A DNA stretch of 64,000 nt from an uncultured Candidatus Saccharibacteria bacterium (GCA_948851665.1 CAQOWG010000002.1:58638-122637), one strand, 5' to 3'; positions 25,264-32,924 are shown, numbered from the stretch's first letter. A program made the numbers and translations. Notes: generated from the letters alone by a model not told the origin.

Positions 25264-26382
25264 ATGGGCAATGGATACAAAGGTGTAGCGCCGCGGCTGG
25301 ATGGCAAGCAGAAGTTATATCTTGAACTGACGGGGATTCCGTTAGGTTCGGAGGCTTATCAGAACTTGTGTGAATGGTTTGTGAAGGGGCGGAGCGAGCC
25401 GGTGGGAATGGTGTCGTGCATTAGGATGCAAATGTCACTGATTGAAAGGGTCCTGCCGGATATGCTGGAAACGGCGGAATTAGTTGAATACCTGCGGTCG
25501 ATTTTTGCCGGTGACAAAGCGATTTTGGCGGAATTGATAATTCGGCGGTATGGGCTCGATACGGAGAGCGGAGGATGTCGCAGGGTGGCTGATGTCGCGT
25601 TGGAGCTTTCGATGGAGTTTAACTATACCGAAAGCACGATTAGGACGATGTTGCCGAAGGCGATGGCTGTGTTGTACCGTGATGAACATTTTCACAATGC
25701 CTTAAAAGTACCGGAGCTTTCAGGTGGCCTGCTGAATTATTGGAAGTTTCTTTGCATATTGCTGACTGGTATGGACCGTAGAGTGGAACAGGTGGATTGG
25801 GATGAAAAGATGGCGATTGTGGCGGCGGAAAGATTGCAGAATGTCGGGGTGAAATCTCTGAAAGTGGCAGATATGGCGGTAGAGGCATGGCTTAGTACTC
25901 TACCAAAAGAGGCACGGATGGCGACCAAAATGCGGTATGGTTTGGGTTACCCGGCGATTCGGCGTAGCGATAACTATATTGCCATGGCGAGCGGATTTTC
26001 TGAGGATCGAAATCTGATGGATTATCTGGCGACGAAGTTGAATCGATCTTCGCTTTGTGTGCTGATGGGAGTGGAAGTTTCGGAAGTGGACTATGCTCGG
26101 ATGAGGTCGGAAATGGCTTTCGAGCGGACGGAGCAGACGGATATTCGTAAACTTGGCTTGCCGGAGAAAGTAGGCTTGGTACTGTGGGGTAATATCACCG
26201 AGACGGCTGGTGGTCTGCTGGAAATTGATATGTATCAGGAAGAAAGTCATGCGTGGGAGCGTTATGTGCCGAGTAAATATTGGCGCGACGTGGTGCAGCT
26301 GTGGATTGACCTGAGAATTAAAAACGAAGTTGGCGAATTTCAGTTTGATGACGGTCATTATGCCTACGAGAATGTATCCTAA
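25264..26382 (+). CDS. Unknown helical protein, 372 residues
   Basis: I do not recognise this protein. It is mostly alpha-helical, with no signal peptide, membrane segment or metal motif. One segment, 'RVADVALELSMEFNYTESTIRTM', looks like a helix-turn-helix and might be DNA-binding. Start is ATG 25264 with AAAGGAGGG 8 bases before it; the in-frame ATG at 25237 lies upstream of that site and is rejected. It has its own regulated-looking promoter and a terminator, and so is a single-gene unit between dnaX and the L10 operon. GC-rich codons resemble those of deoC and the methyltransferase at 35701 more than its AT-richer neighbours. Confidence 0.7.
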   Translation: MGNGYKGVAPRLDGKQKLYLELTGIPLGSEAYQNLCEWFVKGRSEPVGMVSCIRMQMSLIERVLPDMLETAELVEYLRSIFAGDKAILAELIIRRYGLDTESGGCRRVADVALELSMEFNYTESTIRTMLPKAMAVLYRDEHFHNALKVPELSGGLLNYWKFLCILLTGMDRRVEQVDWDEKMAIVAAERLQNVGVKSLKVADMAVEAWLSTLPKEARMATKMRYGLGYPAIRRSDNYIAMASGFSEDRNLMDYLATKLNRSSLCVLMGVEVSEVDYARMRSEMAFERTEQTDIRKLGLPEKVGLVLWGNITETAGGLLEIDMYQEESHAWERYVPSKYWRDVVQLWIDLRIKNEVGEFQFDDGHYAYENVS

Positions 26383-26399
26383 AATATTTTGGGGGTGAT

Positions 26400-26426
26400 A
26401 AGCGGTGACATGTTCGCCGCTTTTTA
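26400..26426 (+). terminator. Terminator after the unknown gene
   Basis: Nine-base stem (26400-26408 with 26414-26422, one G-U pair), a five-base loop and a T-run. It overlaps the edge of the following L10 promoter. Confidence 0.8.
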
Positions 26427-26427
26427 C

Positions 26428-26456
26428 TTGCATTTTTGCAGAAAGTTTGCTATAAT
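26428..26456 (+). promoter_or_regulatory. Promoter of the L10-L7/L12 operon
   Basis: TTGCAT (26428-26433), 17-base spacer, TATAAT (26451-26456). Transcription would begin directly before the L10 leader. Confidence 0.85.
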
Positions 26457-26463
26457 GAAAGAA

Positions 26464-26535
26464 GTTACCGAAGACCGTAGCGGAGAAATCTTAATTATGC
26501 TACCGAGGAAATATTCTTTTGGGAGTTTTCGTAAC
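26464..26535 (+). promoter_or_regulatory. Ribosomal protein L10 leader
   Basis: The leader matches the L10-leader consensus: an ACCGAAGAC segment, GTAGCGG, a CTTAA segment, then GCTACCGAGG. An outer stem (GTTACCGAA at 26464 with TTCGTAAC at 26528) closes it. The L10(L7/L12)4 complex is known to bind this RNA and repress the operon. Confidence 0.82.
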
Positions 26536-26591
26536 GATGTTTAACAACTTGCTGGCATTTTTATGAAAATTAATCAAACCGAGGAACTTTT

Positions 26592-27116
26592 ATGGCAATT
26601 ACAAAAGCGAAAAAAGATACTTTGGTTGCTGATTTGACTGCGTTACTTGCTGATGCGAAACTGACGGCCTTTGCGAAATATCAAGGCCTGACTGTTGCGG
26701 AATTGCAAGATTTGCGCAAGAATGCACGCGAAGCGGGTGTGAAAATTAAGGTGGTGAAAAACCGCTTGATGAAAGTCGCGATGAACGAAATTGCGGTTTA
26801 TAAAGATACTGATACGACCGGTTTGACCGGGCAGCTTCTTTATGCAATTTCTGATAGCGATGAAGTTGCGCCGGCGAAAGTTTTGGCGGAGTTTGCGAAG
26901 ACCCATACGGCTCTTGAGCTAGTGGGTGGCTTCAATGACAGCGGCAAAGCCTTCGATAAGGCGGAGATTGATACGCTCGCAAAGATGCCGTCGAAGAACG
27001 AACTAATCGCTCAGGTGGTGGCACAGTTGCTCTCGCCAATGAACGACACAGTTTCTGGTCTTTCAGGCGGGCTTTCTGGGATTGTTTCGGGTCTCGAAGC
27101 AAAACTTGGCGCGTAG
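26592..27116 (+). CDS. rplJ: 50S ribosomal protein L10
   Basis: 174 residues. L10 anchors the L7/L12 stalk on 23S rRNA. 'TAFAKYQGLTVAELQDLRKNAREAG' in the N-terminal domain and 'KVVKNRLMKVA' are family-typical. The C-terminal helix that holds L7/L12 dimers is at about 135-170. GAGGAA precedes the ATG. The operon is controlled by the L10 leader just upstream. It is on the opposite strand to rplK and rplA, which differs from the classic shared order. Confidence 0.95.
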   Translation: MAITKAKKDTLVADLTALLADAKLTAFAKYQGLTVAELQDLRKNAREAGVKIKVVKNRLMKVAMNEIAVYKDTDTTGLTGQLLYAISDSDEVAPAKVLAEFAKTHTALELVGGFNDSGKAFDKAEIDTLAKMPSKNELIAQVVAQLLSPMNDTVSGLSGGLSGIVSGLEAKLGA

Positions 27117-27186
27117 ATTGGCAACAAAGTGGCTGCGGAATTATGGTTCCGTGGCGATGGGGGCTAAATAATTAGAAAGGAAAATT

Positions 27187-27567
27187 ATGGCTACTGATAT
27201 TAAAAAATTGGCCGAAGAATTGGTAAACATGACCATTCTTGAAGTCAACGAACTCAAAAATGTCCTGAAGGACGAATATGGCATCGAGCCAGCTGCGGCT
27301 GCCGTTGCTGTTGCAGCTGCTCCTGCTGAAGGTGGCGCTGCTGCCGATGAAGGCAAATCTGAATTTGACGTTGTCTTGAAAGACGCTGGCGCTCAGAAGA
27401 TCGCCGTGATCAAGGCTGTCAAAGAAATCACCGGGCTTGGTCTTGGTGAAGCTAAAGCTATCGTTGATGGCGCTCCTGCAACCGTGAAGGAGAAAGTCAA
27501 GAAAGACGAAGCTGAAACGATGAAGAAGACCCTCGAGGAAGCTGGCGCAACCATCGAACTCGCCTAA
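27187..27567 (+). CDS. rplL: 50S ribosomal protein L7/L12
   Basis: The 126-residue stalk protein recruits translation factors. It has an N-terminal dimerisation domain ('[20 protein letters not shown]'), an Ala-rich hinge, and the C-terminal domain '[20 protein letters not shown]' with '[14 protein letters not shown]'. It follows rplJ by 70 bp. The gap holds a small hairpin with CGGAA/TTCCG arms and an AGAAAGGA ribosome site. A strong terminator follows the gene. Confidence 0.97.
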   Translation: MATDIKKLAEELVNMTILEVNELKNVLKDEYGIEPAAAAVAVAAAPAEGGAAADEGKSEFDVVLKDAGAQKIAVIKAVKEITGLGLGEAKAIVDGAPATVKEKVKKDEAETMKKTLEEAGATIELA

Positions 27568-27603
27568 GCGATCGATTAACGCAAGCTATGCTAGCAAGTT
27601 GGA

Positions 27604-27681
27604 AAGAAAAACGACCTTAGCTTTCAGCAAGGTCGTTTTTTGTGTTATGGGCGCGGAAAGACTGACGCTCAGGGTGTCTAT
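27604..27681 (-). ncRNA. Candidate small RNA between rplA and rplL
   Basis: A consensus minus-strand promoter (27688-27716) and the terminator at 27606-27641 enclose about 75-80 bases with no start codon or ribosome site. The only gene downstream is the opposite-strand rplL. The region could be a small RNA or the remnant of a lost gene. The call is inferred from signals only. Confidence 0.4.
27606..27641. terminator. Bidirectional terminator after rplL
   Basis: An A/T-flanked stem (ACGACCTT at 27611-27618 with AAGGTCGT at 27629-27636) with T-runs on both strands. On the minus strand it would end the short candidate RNA described next. Confidence 0.88.
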
Positions 27682-27687
27682 TCTTTA

Positions 27688-27716
27688 ATTATAGCACACA
27701 TCATTAAAAAAGTCAA
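27688..27716 (-). promoter_or_regulatory. Consensus promoter embedded in the rplA terminator
   Basis: TTGACT (27716-27711), 17-base spacer, TATAAT (27693-27688) on the minus strand. The -35 box is part of the 3' arm of the rplA terminator hairpin. The spacer end 'GTGTGC' is identical to that of the promoter at 1106-1134. Confidence 0.7.
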
Positions 27717-27745
27717 TAGAGAAATGGTGATTCCCTATTGACTTT
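27706..27745 (-). terminator. Terminator after rplA
   Basis: An 11-bp perfect stem (27709-27719 with 27735-27745), followed on the minus strand by a T-run (A's at 27706-27710). Confidence 0.8.
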
Positions 27746-27767
27746 CGGTATTTATCCCAGTGGAAAA

Positions 27768-28703
27768 TTAGTTGTAAAGATTTTCGACGGGGATGGATGG
27801 GCCTTGAGAAGTGGTGATAAAGACTGACTTGACGTAGCCACCTTTGATGGAGGCTGGGCGATGGCTCTTCAAAGATTCGAAGAAGGTTTCGGCATTTTCG
27901 AGCAACTTGGCGCTGTCGAAGCTGACTTTGCCGAGGCCGATGTGAATGATAGCCTGTTTGTCAACGCGATATTCAACCTTACCGGCTTTGGATTCTTGGA
28001 CGGCTTTTTCGATGTCGGCGGTGACGGTACCAGCCTTTGGATTTGGCATCAAACCTTTTGGCCCGAGCAGGCGAGCGTATTTGCCGAGTTTTGGCATGTA
28101 GGCCGGGGTAGAAATGAGGACGTCGAAGTCGATTTCGCCCTTGTCGAGGCGTTTCAAGAATTCTTCGTCTTCGGCAATGTCGGCACCAGCGGCAGCGGCT
28201 TTCTTGGCTTCGTCAAGGGGAGCAAAGACAGCAACACGGACGGTTTTACCGTTGCCATTTGGCAAGACTACGGTAGCGCGGATGTTTTGATCAGCTTGGC
28301 GTGGGTCAACACCGAGGCGGACGTGTGCTTCAATGGTAGCGTCGAACTTGGCTGGGTTGGTCTTCTTGGCAAGCTCAAGAGCATCCTTCAAGGTGTAGAC
28401 TTTGCCAGATTCGACCAATTTGGCAACGGCTTGGTATTTTTTGCCACGGCGTTCAATTTTGGGGCGAGTAACTGGAGTGGCGCCTTTTGGCTTGTCGGCA
28501 GCAGCTTCAGCGGCCTTGTTCTCGGCCTTACGAGCTTGGCGCTCTTCCTCAGCCTTGACTTCCTCAATGTGTTTTTTGGATTTTTTGCCAGATTTAGCGA
28601 ATTTTTCTTCGCTGACTTCTTCGACAACTTCAGTTTCGACCGTTTCGACTTCTGGGGTCTCGACTGGAGTTTCTAAGTTTTGCAGATCTTTTTCTTCTGC
28701 CAT
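27768..28703 (-). CDS. rplA: 50S ribosomal protein L1 with N-terminal extension
   Basis: 311 residues, of which the last ~230 are a normal L1 ('[20 protein letters not shown]', '[15 protein letters not shown]', '[18 protein letters not shown]'). The first ~80 residues are an added Glu/Lys/Val-rich, probably disordered segment. L1 forms the mobile stalk at the ribosomal E site and can repress its own mRNA. AAAGGGA lies before ATG, and a separate promoter lies at 28763-28791. Some CPR lineages lack L1 altogether; this genome keeps it. deoC, on the other strand, separates it from rplK. Confidence 0.95.
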   Translation of the reverse strand: MAEEKDLQNLETPVETPEVETVETEVVEEVSEEKFAKSGKKSKKHIEEVKAEEERQARKAENKAAEAAADKPKGATPVTRPKIERRGKKYQAVAKLVESGKVYTLKDALELAKKTNPAKFDATIEAHVRLGVDPRQADQNIRATVVLPNGNGKTVRVAVFAPLDEAKKAAAAGADIAEDEEFLKRLDKGEIDFDVLISTPAYMPKLGKYARLLGPKGLMPNPKAGTVTADIEKAVQESKAGKVEYRVDKQAIIHIGLGKVSFDSAKLLENAETFFESLKSHRPASIKGGYVKSVFITTSQGPSIPVENLYN

Positions 28704-28762
28704 AATTCCCTTTCTGTGGTATAGCGGAGACTGGCTCCTCCCACGGTTAACTTATTGGTATG

Positions 28763-28791
28763 ATTATAGCAAAAGATGGGTATTTTGGCAA
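28763..28791 (-). promoter_or_regulatory. Promoter of rplA
   Basis: TTGCCA (28791-28786), 17-base spacer, TATAAT (28768-28763) on the minus strand, 60 bp upstream of the rplA start. Confidence 0.8.
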
Positions 28792-28951
28792 GTAAAAGCA
28801 GGTTGCATATTCAGGGGTATAATTTTTGACCCTTCATTCTTTTGGGTAGCCCTTTTGACTTTTCTTAATTTGTAAGAATATGTTATACTAAGATAGTTTT
28901 AGGACATTACAAATTTTTTGCAGAAATGAAGGATTGAAAGGAGTGGGCAAG

Positions 28952-29635
28952 ATGAGGAAGACGGATATCTTGAAAAGAATTGATCACACGGAATTGAGGC
29001 CGAATGCAACAAAAGATGATTATGCGCGCTTGATGAAAGAGGCGTTGACATATGGGGTTGCTTCGGTGTGCGTGCCACCGAATCGTGTAATCTTTATGAA
29101 AGAGCAATTGCCGCAGAGCGTGCGTGTCTGCACAGTGGTGGGGTTCCCCAATGGCTACAACACCTTGGAGATAAAGGCTCAGGAAGCTAAGCAGGCAATC
29201 GCTTGTGGTGCTGATGAGATTGACATGGTCATTGATATCGGTACGGCGGCACAACTGAATCCAACCGAAGCTGATTTGGGCGCAATAAAGAAAGAGATTA
29301 AGACTTTGCGGCAGATCTGCTGCCAGCCGATTATCTTGAAGGTGATCATTGAGACCTGTTATTTAACTGAGGCGCAGAAAGTCAATCTCTGCTATATTCT
29401 GACCGAGTCTGGGGTCGATTACATTAAGACATCGACTGGTTTTGGGCCGGAAGGCGCCACGTTGGCGGATATAGAACTGTTCCGGCGCTATTTGGGGCCG
29501 AACGTGAAAATCAAAGCTGCTGGTGGTATTGCGACCATTAAACAGGCTAAAGCCTTTTTGGAAGCAGGTTGCGAACGGATTGGCAGTTCAAAACTGGTGC
29601 GGTTATTGGCAGAGGTTGAAGATGACGAGGTGTAG
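28952..29635 (+). CDS. deoC: Deoxyribose-phosphate aldolase
   Basis: The 227-residue class I aldolase cleaves 2-deoxyribose-5-phosphate into acetaldehyde and glyceraldehyde-3-phosphate, letting deoxynucleosides feed glycolysis. Visible catalytic regions are 'DEIDMVIDIG', 'LKVIIETCYL' and the Schiff-base lysine K159 in 'DYIKTSTGFG', plus the phosphate-binding 'AAGGI' and 'RIGSS'. Start is ATG 28952 with AAAGGAG 8 bases before; the upstream TTG overlaps that site. An extended -10 (TGTTATACT) lies upstream and a terminator follows. It is a lone plus-strand gene inside a minus-strand ribosomal cluster. Salvage of scavenged DNA fits a symbiotic life. Confidence 0.92.
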   Translation: MRKTDILKRIDHTELRPNATKDDYARLMKEALTYGVASVCVPPNRVIFMKEQLPQSVRVCTVVGFPNGYNTLEIKAQEAKQAIACGADEIDMVIDIGTAAQLNPTEADLGAIKKEIKTLRQICCQPIILKVIIETCYLTEAQKVNLCYILTESGVDYIKTSTGFGPEGATLADIELFRRYLGPNVKIKAAGGIATIKQAKAFLEAGCERIGSSKLVRLLAEVEDDEV

Positions 29636-29664
29636 ATGTGGGGATTTCTGCAAAATGCACCTTG

Positions 29665-29696
29665 AAAAAGTCCCGGCGGTTATGTCGGGACTTTTT
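29665..29696. terminator. Terminator between deoC and rplK
   Basis: A stem of AAAAGTCCCG with CGGGACTTTT and a ten-base loop, followed by T's. It serves convergent deoC and rplK. Confidence 0.88.
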
Positions 29697-29718
29697 ATAT
29701 GTTTGTGGTTGGCTTGAC

Positions 29719-30144
29719 TTAGCCTTCGACTTCGACACCCATAGAGCGGGCGGTACCGGCGACAACTTTGACGGCGCCGTCGAGATCGATGGCGTTGAGC
29801 TGATCCATCTTGACTTTGGCGATTTCTTCGAGATCAGCGCGGGAGATTTTACCAACTTTTTCAAGGTTGGGCTTGCCGCTACCTTTTTCGATCTTGATTT
29901 TTTCGCGGATCAAATCATCAACTGGCTGACCGAGACAGACCCAGTCAAAAGTTCGATCTTCGTAAACTTTAATGTGAACAATGACGTTCTTGCCGTTGAA
30001 ATCTTTGGTGGCGTCGTTGAATGGATTGATGAAGTCCATCATATTGAGACCCCACTGACCAAGGGTTGAACCAACCGGAGGTCCAGCTGTTGCTCGACCG
30101 CCAGGGATGCGCAACTTGAGGTTGCCAATAACTTTTCCTGCCAT
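29719..30144 (-). CDS. rplK: 50S ribosomal protein L11
   Basis: 141 residues. L11 forms the GTPase-associated centre with 23S rRNA. 'LRIPGGRATAGPPVGSTLGQ' in the N-terminal domain and 'AKVKMDQLNAIDLDGAVKVV' in the rRNA-binding C-terminal domain are diagnostic. The end 'TARSMGVEVEG' is canonical. AAAGGAAA precedes ATG. It has its own promoter (30208-30236) rather than being co-transcribed with nusG. Confidence 0.96.
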   Translation of the reverse strand: MAGKVIGNLKLRIPGGRATAGPPVGSTLGQWGLNMMDFINPFNDATKDFNGKNVIVHIKVYEDRTFDWVCLGQPVDDLIREKIKIEKGSGKPNLEKVGKISRADLEEIAKVKMDQLNAIDLDGAVKVVAGTARSMGVEVEG

Positions 30145-30207
30145 AATTTATTTCCTTTTCTCTGGAGAAGCTTCCAGAACGATTAATTAACCGTGCGTAA
30201 CATGATT

Positions 30208-30236
30208 ATTTTATCATAGATTTTGGAAAAAGTCCA
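30208..30236 (-). promoter_or_regulatory. Promoter of rplK
   Basis: TGGACT (30236-30231), 17-base spacer, TAAAAT (30213-30208) on the minus strand. Confidence 0.65.
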
Positions 30237-30505
30237 TGAAAAAACCGAGACGAATTCATGCCTCGGTTTTTGAAGAAGCCTTTGCAGAGGGTTTACGATT
30301 GTGCTGGGCTACTGGTTTAGAACGATGCAGGGTTGCCGCCACTGAAGATCCGGCCGGGGATAATACCAATCTTGATATCGGGATTGATGAACACCTTGGA
30401 GTTGGCAGTTTGGAAATCGTGCTGAAGGAATATAGTTTTCACGCAACTCTGAGATTTCGAATGGGAGAAGAGACGTTTAGTCTGCGGTTGGATTGTTTGG
30501 TTTGA
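30236..30505 (+). CDS. Small ORF of uncertain reality between rplK and nusG
   Basis: 89 codons with a plausible beta-rich C-terminal half ('SLEIVLKEYSFHATLRFRMG', 'ETFSLRLDCLV') and no recognised family. Against it: the first 12 codons lie inside a terminator-like hairpin, no ribosome site is visible, and its start overlaps the rplK -35 box. It may begin further downstream, be a remnant, or be non-coding. Like deoC, it is on the opposite strand to the ribosomal genes on both sides. Confidence 0.3.
   Translation: MKKPRRIHASVFEEAFAEGLRLCWATGLERCRVAATEDPAGDNTNLDIGIDEHLGVGSLEIVLKEYSFHATLRFRMGEETFSLRLDCLV
30239..30271. terminator. Hairpin with A/T flanks upstream of rplK
   Basis: A ten-base perfect stem (AAAAACCGAG with CTCGGTTTTT) and T-runs on both strands. 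It overlaps the first codons of the doubtful ORF at 30236 and insulates rplK from nusG transcription. Confidence 0.75.
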
Positions 30506-30528
30506 GGTTCGACTTCTCATCAAAAAAG

Positions 30529-30556
30529 AAAAGGCAGACCTTTGGGGCTGCCTTTT
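30529..30556 (-). terminator. Terminator after nusG
   Basis: A stem of AAAAGGCAG with CTGCCTTTT, and a T-rich run on the minus strand, 26 bases after the nusG stop codon. Confidence 0.85.
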
Positions 30557-30581
30557 GACGTTTTTGAGATTAAATCAGGGC

Positions 30582-31130
30582 TTAGAGCTGTTGGACCTGG
30601 AGGGCGTCGAGTTCGACAGGGGTTTCACGGCCAAACATTGAGACCATGACCTTCATCTTCCCTTTTACGGAGTCGATTTCGGAGACGACACCTTCAAAGC
30701 CTTTGAATGGGCCATCAATGATGGAAATAACTTCGCCAATTTCGTAAGAAACGGAGTATTTGGGATCTTCCACGCCCATGCGCTTCTTGATTTTTTGGAT
30801 TTCTTTTTCGGAAACAGGGGTTGGTTGGGTGCCGTTGCCGATGAAGCCAGTTACACCAGGGGTGTTACGAATGATATACCAAGTTTCGTCTGAAAGACGC
30901 ATTTCGACCAAGACATAGCCCTGGAAAATCTTGCGATCGACGACTTTGCGCTTGCCGTTTTTGATCTCGATGCGCTTTTCTTTGGGGACGATAGCATCGA
31001 AAATCTTGCCCTCGAGGGATTTGTTGGTTTCGATGCGCTCTTTGATATTGCCGGCGACTTTGTCTTCGTGGCCGCTGTTGGTACTAATTGCATACCAAGC
31101 GCGGGTGTCGTCATAACGGTTTACTGCCAT
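30582..31130 (-). CDS. nusG: Transcription antitermination factor NusG
   Basis: 182 residues. NusG binds RNA polymerase and couples it to the ribosome or Rho. The NGN domain runs 'RAWYAISTNSGHEDKVAGNI' to 'VLVEMRLSDETWYIIRNTPG', then 'VTGFIGNG'. The KOW domain has 'IDGPFKGFEGVV'. Length is normal. It lies 24 bp after secE, the classic order, but the following rplK has been separated by two terminators and an opposite-strand ORF. Confidence 0.96.
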   Translation of the reverse strand: MAVNRYDDTRAWYAISTNSGHEDKVAGNIKERIETNKSLEGKIFDAIVPKEKRIEIKNGKRKVVDRKIFQGYVLVEMRLSDETWYIIRNTPGVTGFIGNGTQPTPVSEKEIQKIKKRMGVEDPKYSVSYEIGEVISIIDGPFKGFEGVVSEIDSVKGKMKVMVSMFGRETPVELDALQVQQL

Positions 31131-31154
31131 ATTTTTCTCCTATTCTCCTATTTC

Positions 31155-31643
31155 TTATTTTAAGATTGTTTCAAATATAAGGGTAAAGATAAGGTCGATT
31201 ACCAAGATAAAAGCCATCAAGGCTGCGCAGTAGATGAGTACTGCGAAGGTGAGCTTCCAAGAAGCTTTGCGATTTGGCCAGCGGACCTGACGGAGCTCGC
31301 GCCAGGAGTCGCGAAAATAACGACCAAGCGCCACGAACGGGCGGACAAGCAAAAAGACTTCGCTGAGTGGTTTCTCGGCAGGATTGTCGAGGGATTTTTT
31401 GTCGTTTTTAGCTTGGGCTTTTTTGGCTTGTTCGGCGGATTTTTGGAGAGTTTTTTGTTCTTCTTTGGATTTAAGACTGATTTTATGGATGTTGTCTTCG
31501 GAAGTGGTTGTGGCTGGATTTTCGACGGCTGGCTTCTCTGAACGAGAACTGCTAGCAGAAATTTTAGTGATGTGTTTATTGTCGATACCGGCAGCGCGAC
31601 GCAGGGCGTCTTTCTGGGCGGTTTTTTTGGTTTGTTTAGACAT
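31155..31643 (-). CDS. secE: SecE translocase subunit with long N-terminal extension
   Basis: The last ~60 residues are a typical single-helix SecE ('FRDSWRELRQVRWPNRKASW', then a membrane helix). SecE clamps SecY in the protein-conducting channel. The first ~95 residues are Lys/Ala/Ser/Glu-rich and probably disordered, with basic coiled-coil character ('KSKEEQKTLQKSAEQAKKAQ'). Typical SecE proteins are 60-70 residues when single-helix, so this one is more than twice as long. AAGGAG precedes ATG. A nested-hairpin leader precedes the gene. Confidence 0.9.
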   Translation of the reverse strand: MSKQTKKTAQKDALRRAAGIDNKHITKISASSSRSEKPAVENPATTTSEDNIHKISLKSKEEQKTLQKSAEQAKKAQAKNDKKSLDNPAEKPLSEVFLLVRPFVALGRYFRDSWRELRQVRWPNRKASWKLTFAVLIYCAALMAFILVIDLIFTLIFETILK

Positions 31644-31671
31644 AAACTCCTTTCGTTCTGGATAGACCTAA

Positions 31672-31750
31672 GGTAAGAGATTTTGATGAGTAATCCCCTC
31701 ATCTGAAAATATTCTTACCATTAAAAAAAGTCTGATACCAGACTTGTCAA
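31672..31750 (-). promoter_or_regulatory. Structured leader upstream of secE
   Basis: On the minus strand: a perfect TTGACA (31750-31745) runs into a 7-bp hairpin with seven T's (31723-31745). A nested hairpin follows (GGTAAGA/TCTTACC at 31713-31719 and 31672-31678, with GATGA/TCATC inside). It looks like an attenuator or insulator. A matching -10 box is not clear. Confidence 0.4.
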
Positions 31751-31801
31751 TAGTTTAGCACGGTTTGGCAAAAAAAGAAAGCCCCAATCCTCGAGAAGTG
31801 G

Positions 31802-31807
31802 TACAAT
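31802..31807 (+). promoter_or_regulatory. -10 box of the vanY-like gene, 6 nt from ATG
   Basis: TACAAT, then six bases, then ATG 31814. This is the plus-strand version of the leaderless arrangement. Confidence 0.55.
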
Positions 31808-31813
31808 TTAATT

Positions 31814-32695
31814 ATGAAGAAGCGAAAATGGTTGATTCTGGTGGCGGTAATGGTGATTGTGGCGGTGGTAGCGTGCTTAACGTTGAAATGGATGCTAGGG
31901 TCTGCAGTAAAAGAAGATGCAGGTGGGGAAGACACGAAGCAGGAAGTAGTAGAAGGATCGGAGGAGCCTGAGGCGCCAGAACCCGAAATGGGGGAAGCTG
32001 AGGTAGATATACCGGTGCCGACGGCGAGTGGATTGCAATTTCAAGGGCAGAATTATACGCTTACTTTTGGACGCCTAATGCTAATTAACCCGATTTTTAC
32101 GGTTGGGACAGATTTTATTGCGGCGAGACGGGGAGAGTTGGTGGATATGACGGCTGAATATGGAGTGAATGAGGGGTTAGCCGGTAATGGTCGACCGTTG
32201 CTCGATCCCGAGGCGGCACCACATCTCGCGGAGATGATTGCAGATTATCGGTCGGCTTATCCGGGGCATGACCTGGAAACGCGTTCTTGCTTTCGATTGG
32301 TGGGGACACAATGTGGGCGACTTTGTTATGCGACTGGGACCTCGGATCATCATACGGGATATACTTGTGATTTGATTGATCCGGTATATGGGACGGAGCT
32401 GGACACAGATTTATTGGCGCAGCATCCAGAGTGGCAGTGGTTGAAGGAGAATTCGTGGAAATATGGCTTTATTGACCGCTTCCCGTTAGAGTGGGCGGGT
32501 GGACCGATGAGCGAGCCAATCAATATTACGGCGGACGGGACAACGGGGGTTTATGAGACGTGGCATTATCGGTATGTGGGCATCGTGGTAGCACGGGAGA
32601 TTGCTGAGGGCAAGTATAACGGTGGGCAGTATGATTCGCTGGAACATTATTTGAAGGCGACTGGACGGATAGAAAATTTGTTGGTAAATAGATGA
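31814..32695 (+). CDS. VanY-type D,D-carboxypeptidase (M15B), membrane-anchored
   Basis: 293 residues. A membrane anchor lies at 6-28, an acidic Glu/Pro linker at about 35-70, then a peptidase M15 domain. The zinc site follows the family pattern: S177-x-H179-x-x-G182 and D186 in 'TSDHHTGYTCD', catalytic E248 and H251 in 'YETWHYRYVG'. It trims the terminal D-alanine of peptidoglycan stem peptides outside the membrane. A TACAAT box six bases before ATG predicts a leaderless mRNA. It fits the wall-remodelling set of this window (L,D-transpeptidase, PcsB-like hydrolase, MurD/MurL). Confidence 0.88.
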   Translation: MKKRKWLILVAVMVIVAVVACLTLKWMLGSAVKEDAGGEDTKQEVVEGSEEPEAPEPEMGEAEVDIPVPTASGLQFQGQNYTLTFGRLMLINPIFTVGTDFIAARRGELVDMTAEYGVNEGLAGNGRPLLDPEAAPHLAEMIADYRSAYPGHDLETRSCFRLVGTQCGRLCYATGTSDHHTGYTCDLIDPVYGTELDTDLLAQHPEWQWLKENSWKYGFIDRFPLEWAGGPMSEPINITADGTTGVYETWHYRYVGIVVAREIAEGKYNGGQYDSLEHYLKATGRIENLLVNR

Positions 32696-32814
32696 TTTTG
32701 CTGGAATTCGGCGGGAATGTGGTATAATAGAATAGCTTGGGGAAGTTTTGTTTTACAAAGCAGTCCCCTGCGTCGTTCAGGAAAAGAAAATAAGTTTCTT
32801 TTTTCCTTGCTCGT

Positions 32815-32889
32815 TGGGGATTCGCCAAGTGGTAAGGCACTGGGTTCTGGTCCCAGCATTCGGGGGTTCGAATCCCTCATCCCCAGCCA
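32815..32889 (+). tRNA. tRNA-Gln (anticodon CTG), CCA encoded
   Basis: A 75-nt cloverleaf: acceptor arms TGGGGAT and ATCCCCA, anticodon stem CTGGG/CCCAG with loop TTCTGGT reading CTG, and T-loop segment GGTTCGAATCC. The discriminator G is followed by a genomically encoded CCA. A TATAAT box lies at about 32723-32728. A perfect terminator hairpin follows, and then the first orphan variable-domain segment. Confidence 0.92.
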
Positions 32890-32890
32890 T

Positions 32891-32924
32891 AGTAAAAACT
32901 TCACCTTTTGGTGAAGTTTTTACT
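32891..32924 (+). terminator. Terminator after tRNA-Gln
   Basis: A 15-bp perfect stem (32891-32905 with 32910-32924) and loop TTTT, with T/A-rich arms. Confidence 0.88.

Noticed and set aside
27861..28676. 271-codon plus-strand ORF across rplA
   Set aside because: Antisense shadow of L1, rich in Phe/Gly; L1 is certain.
30317..30523. 68-codon minus-strand ORF between nusG and rplK
   Set aside because: Low-complexity, no family resemblance, no ribosome site, and bounded by terminators.
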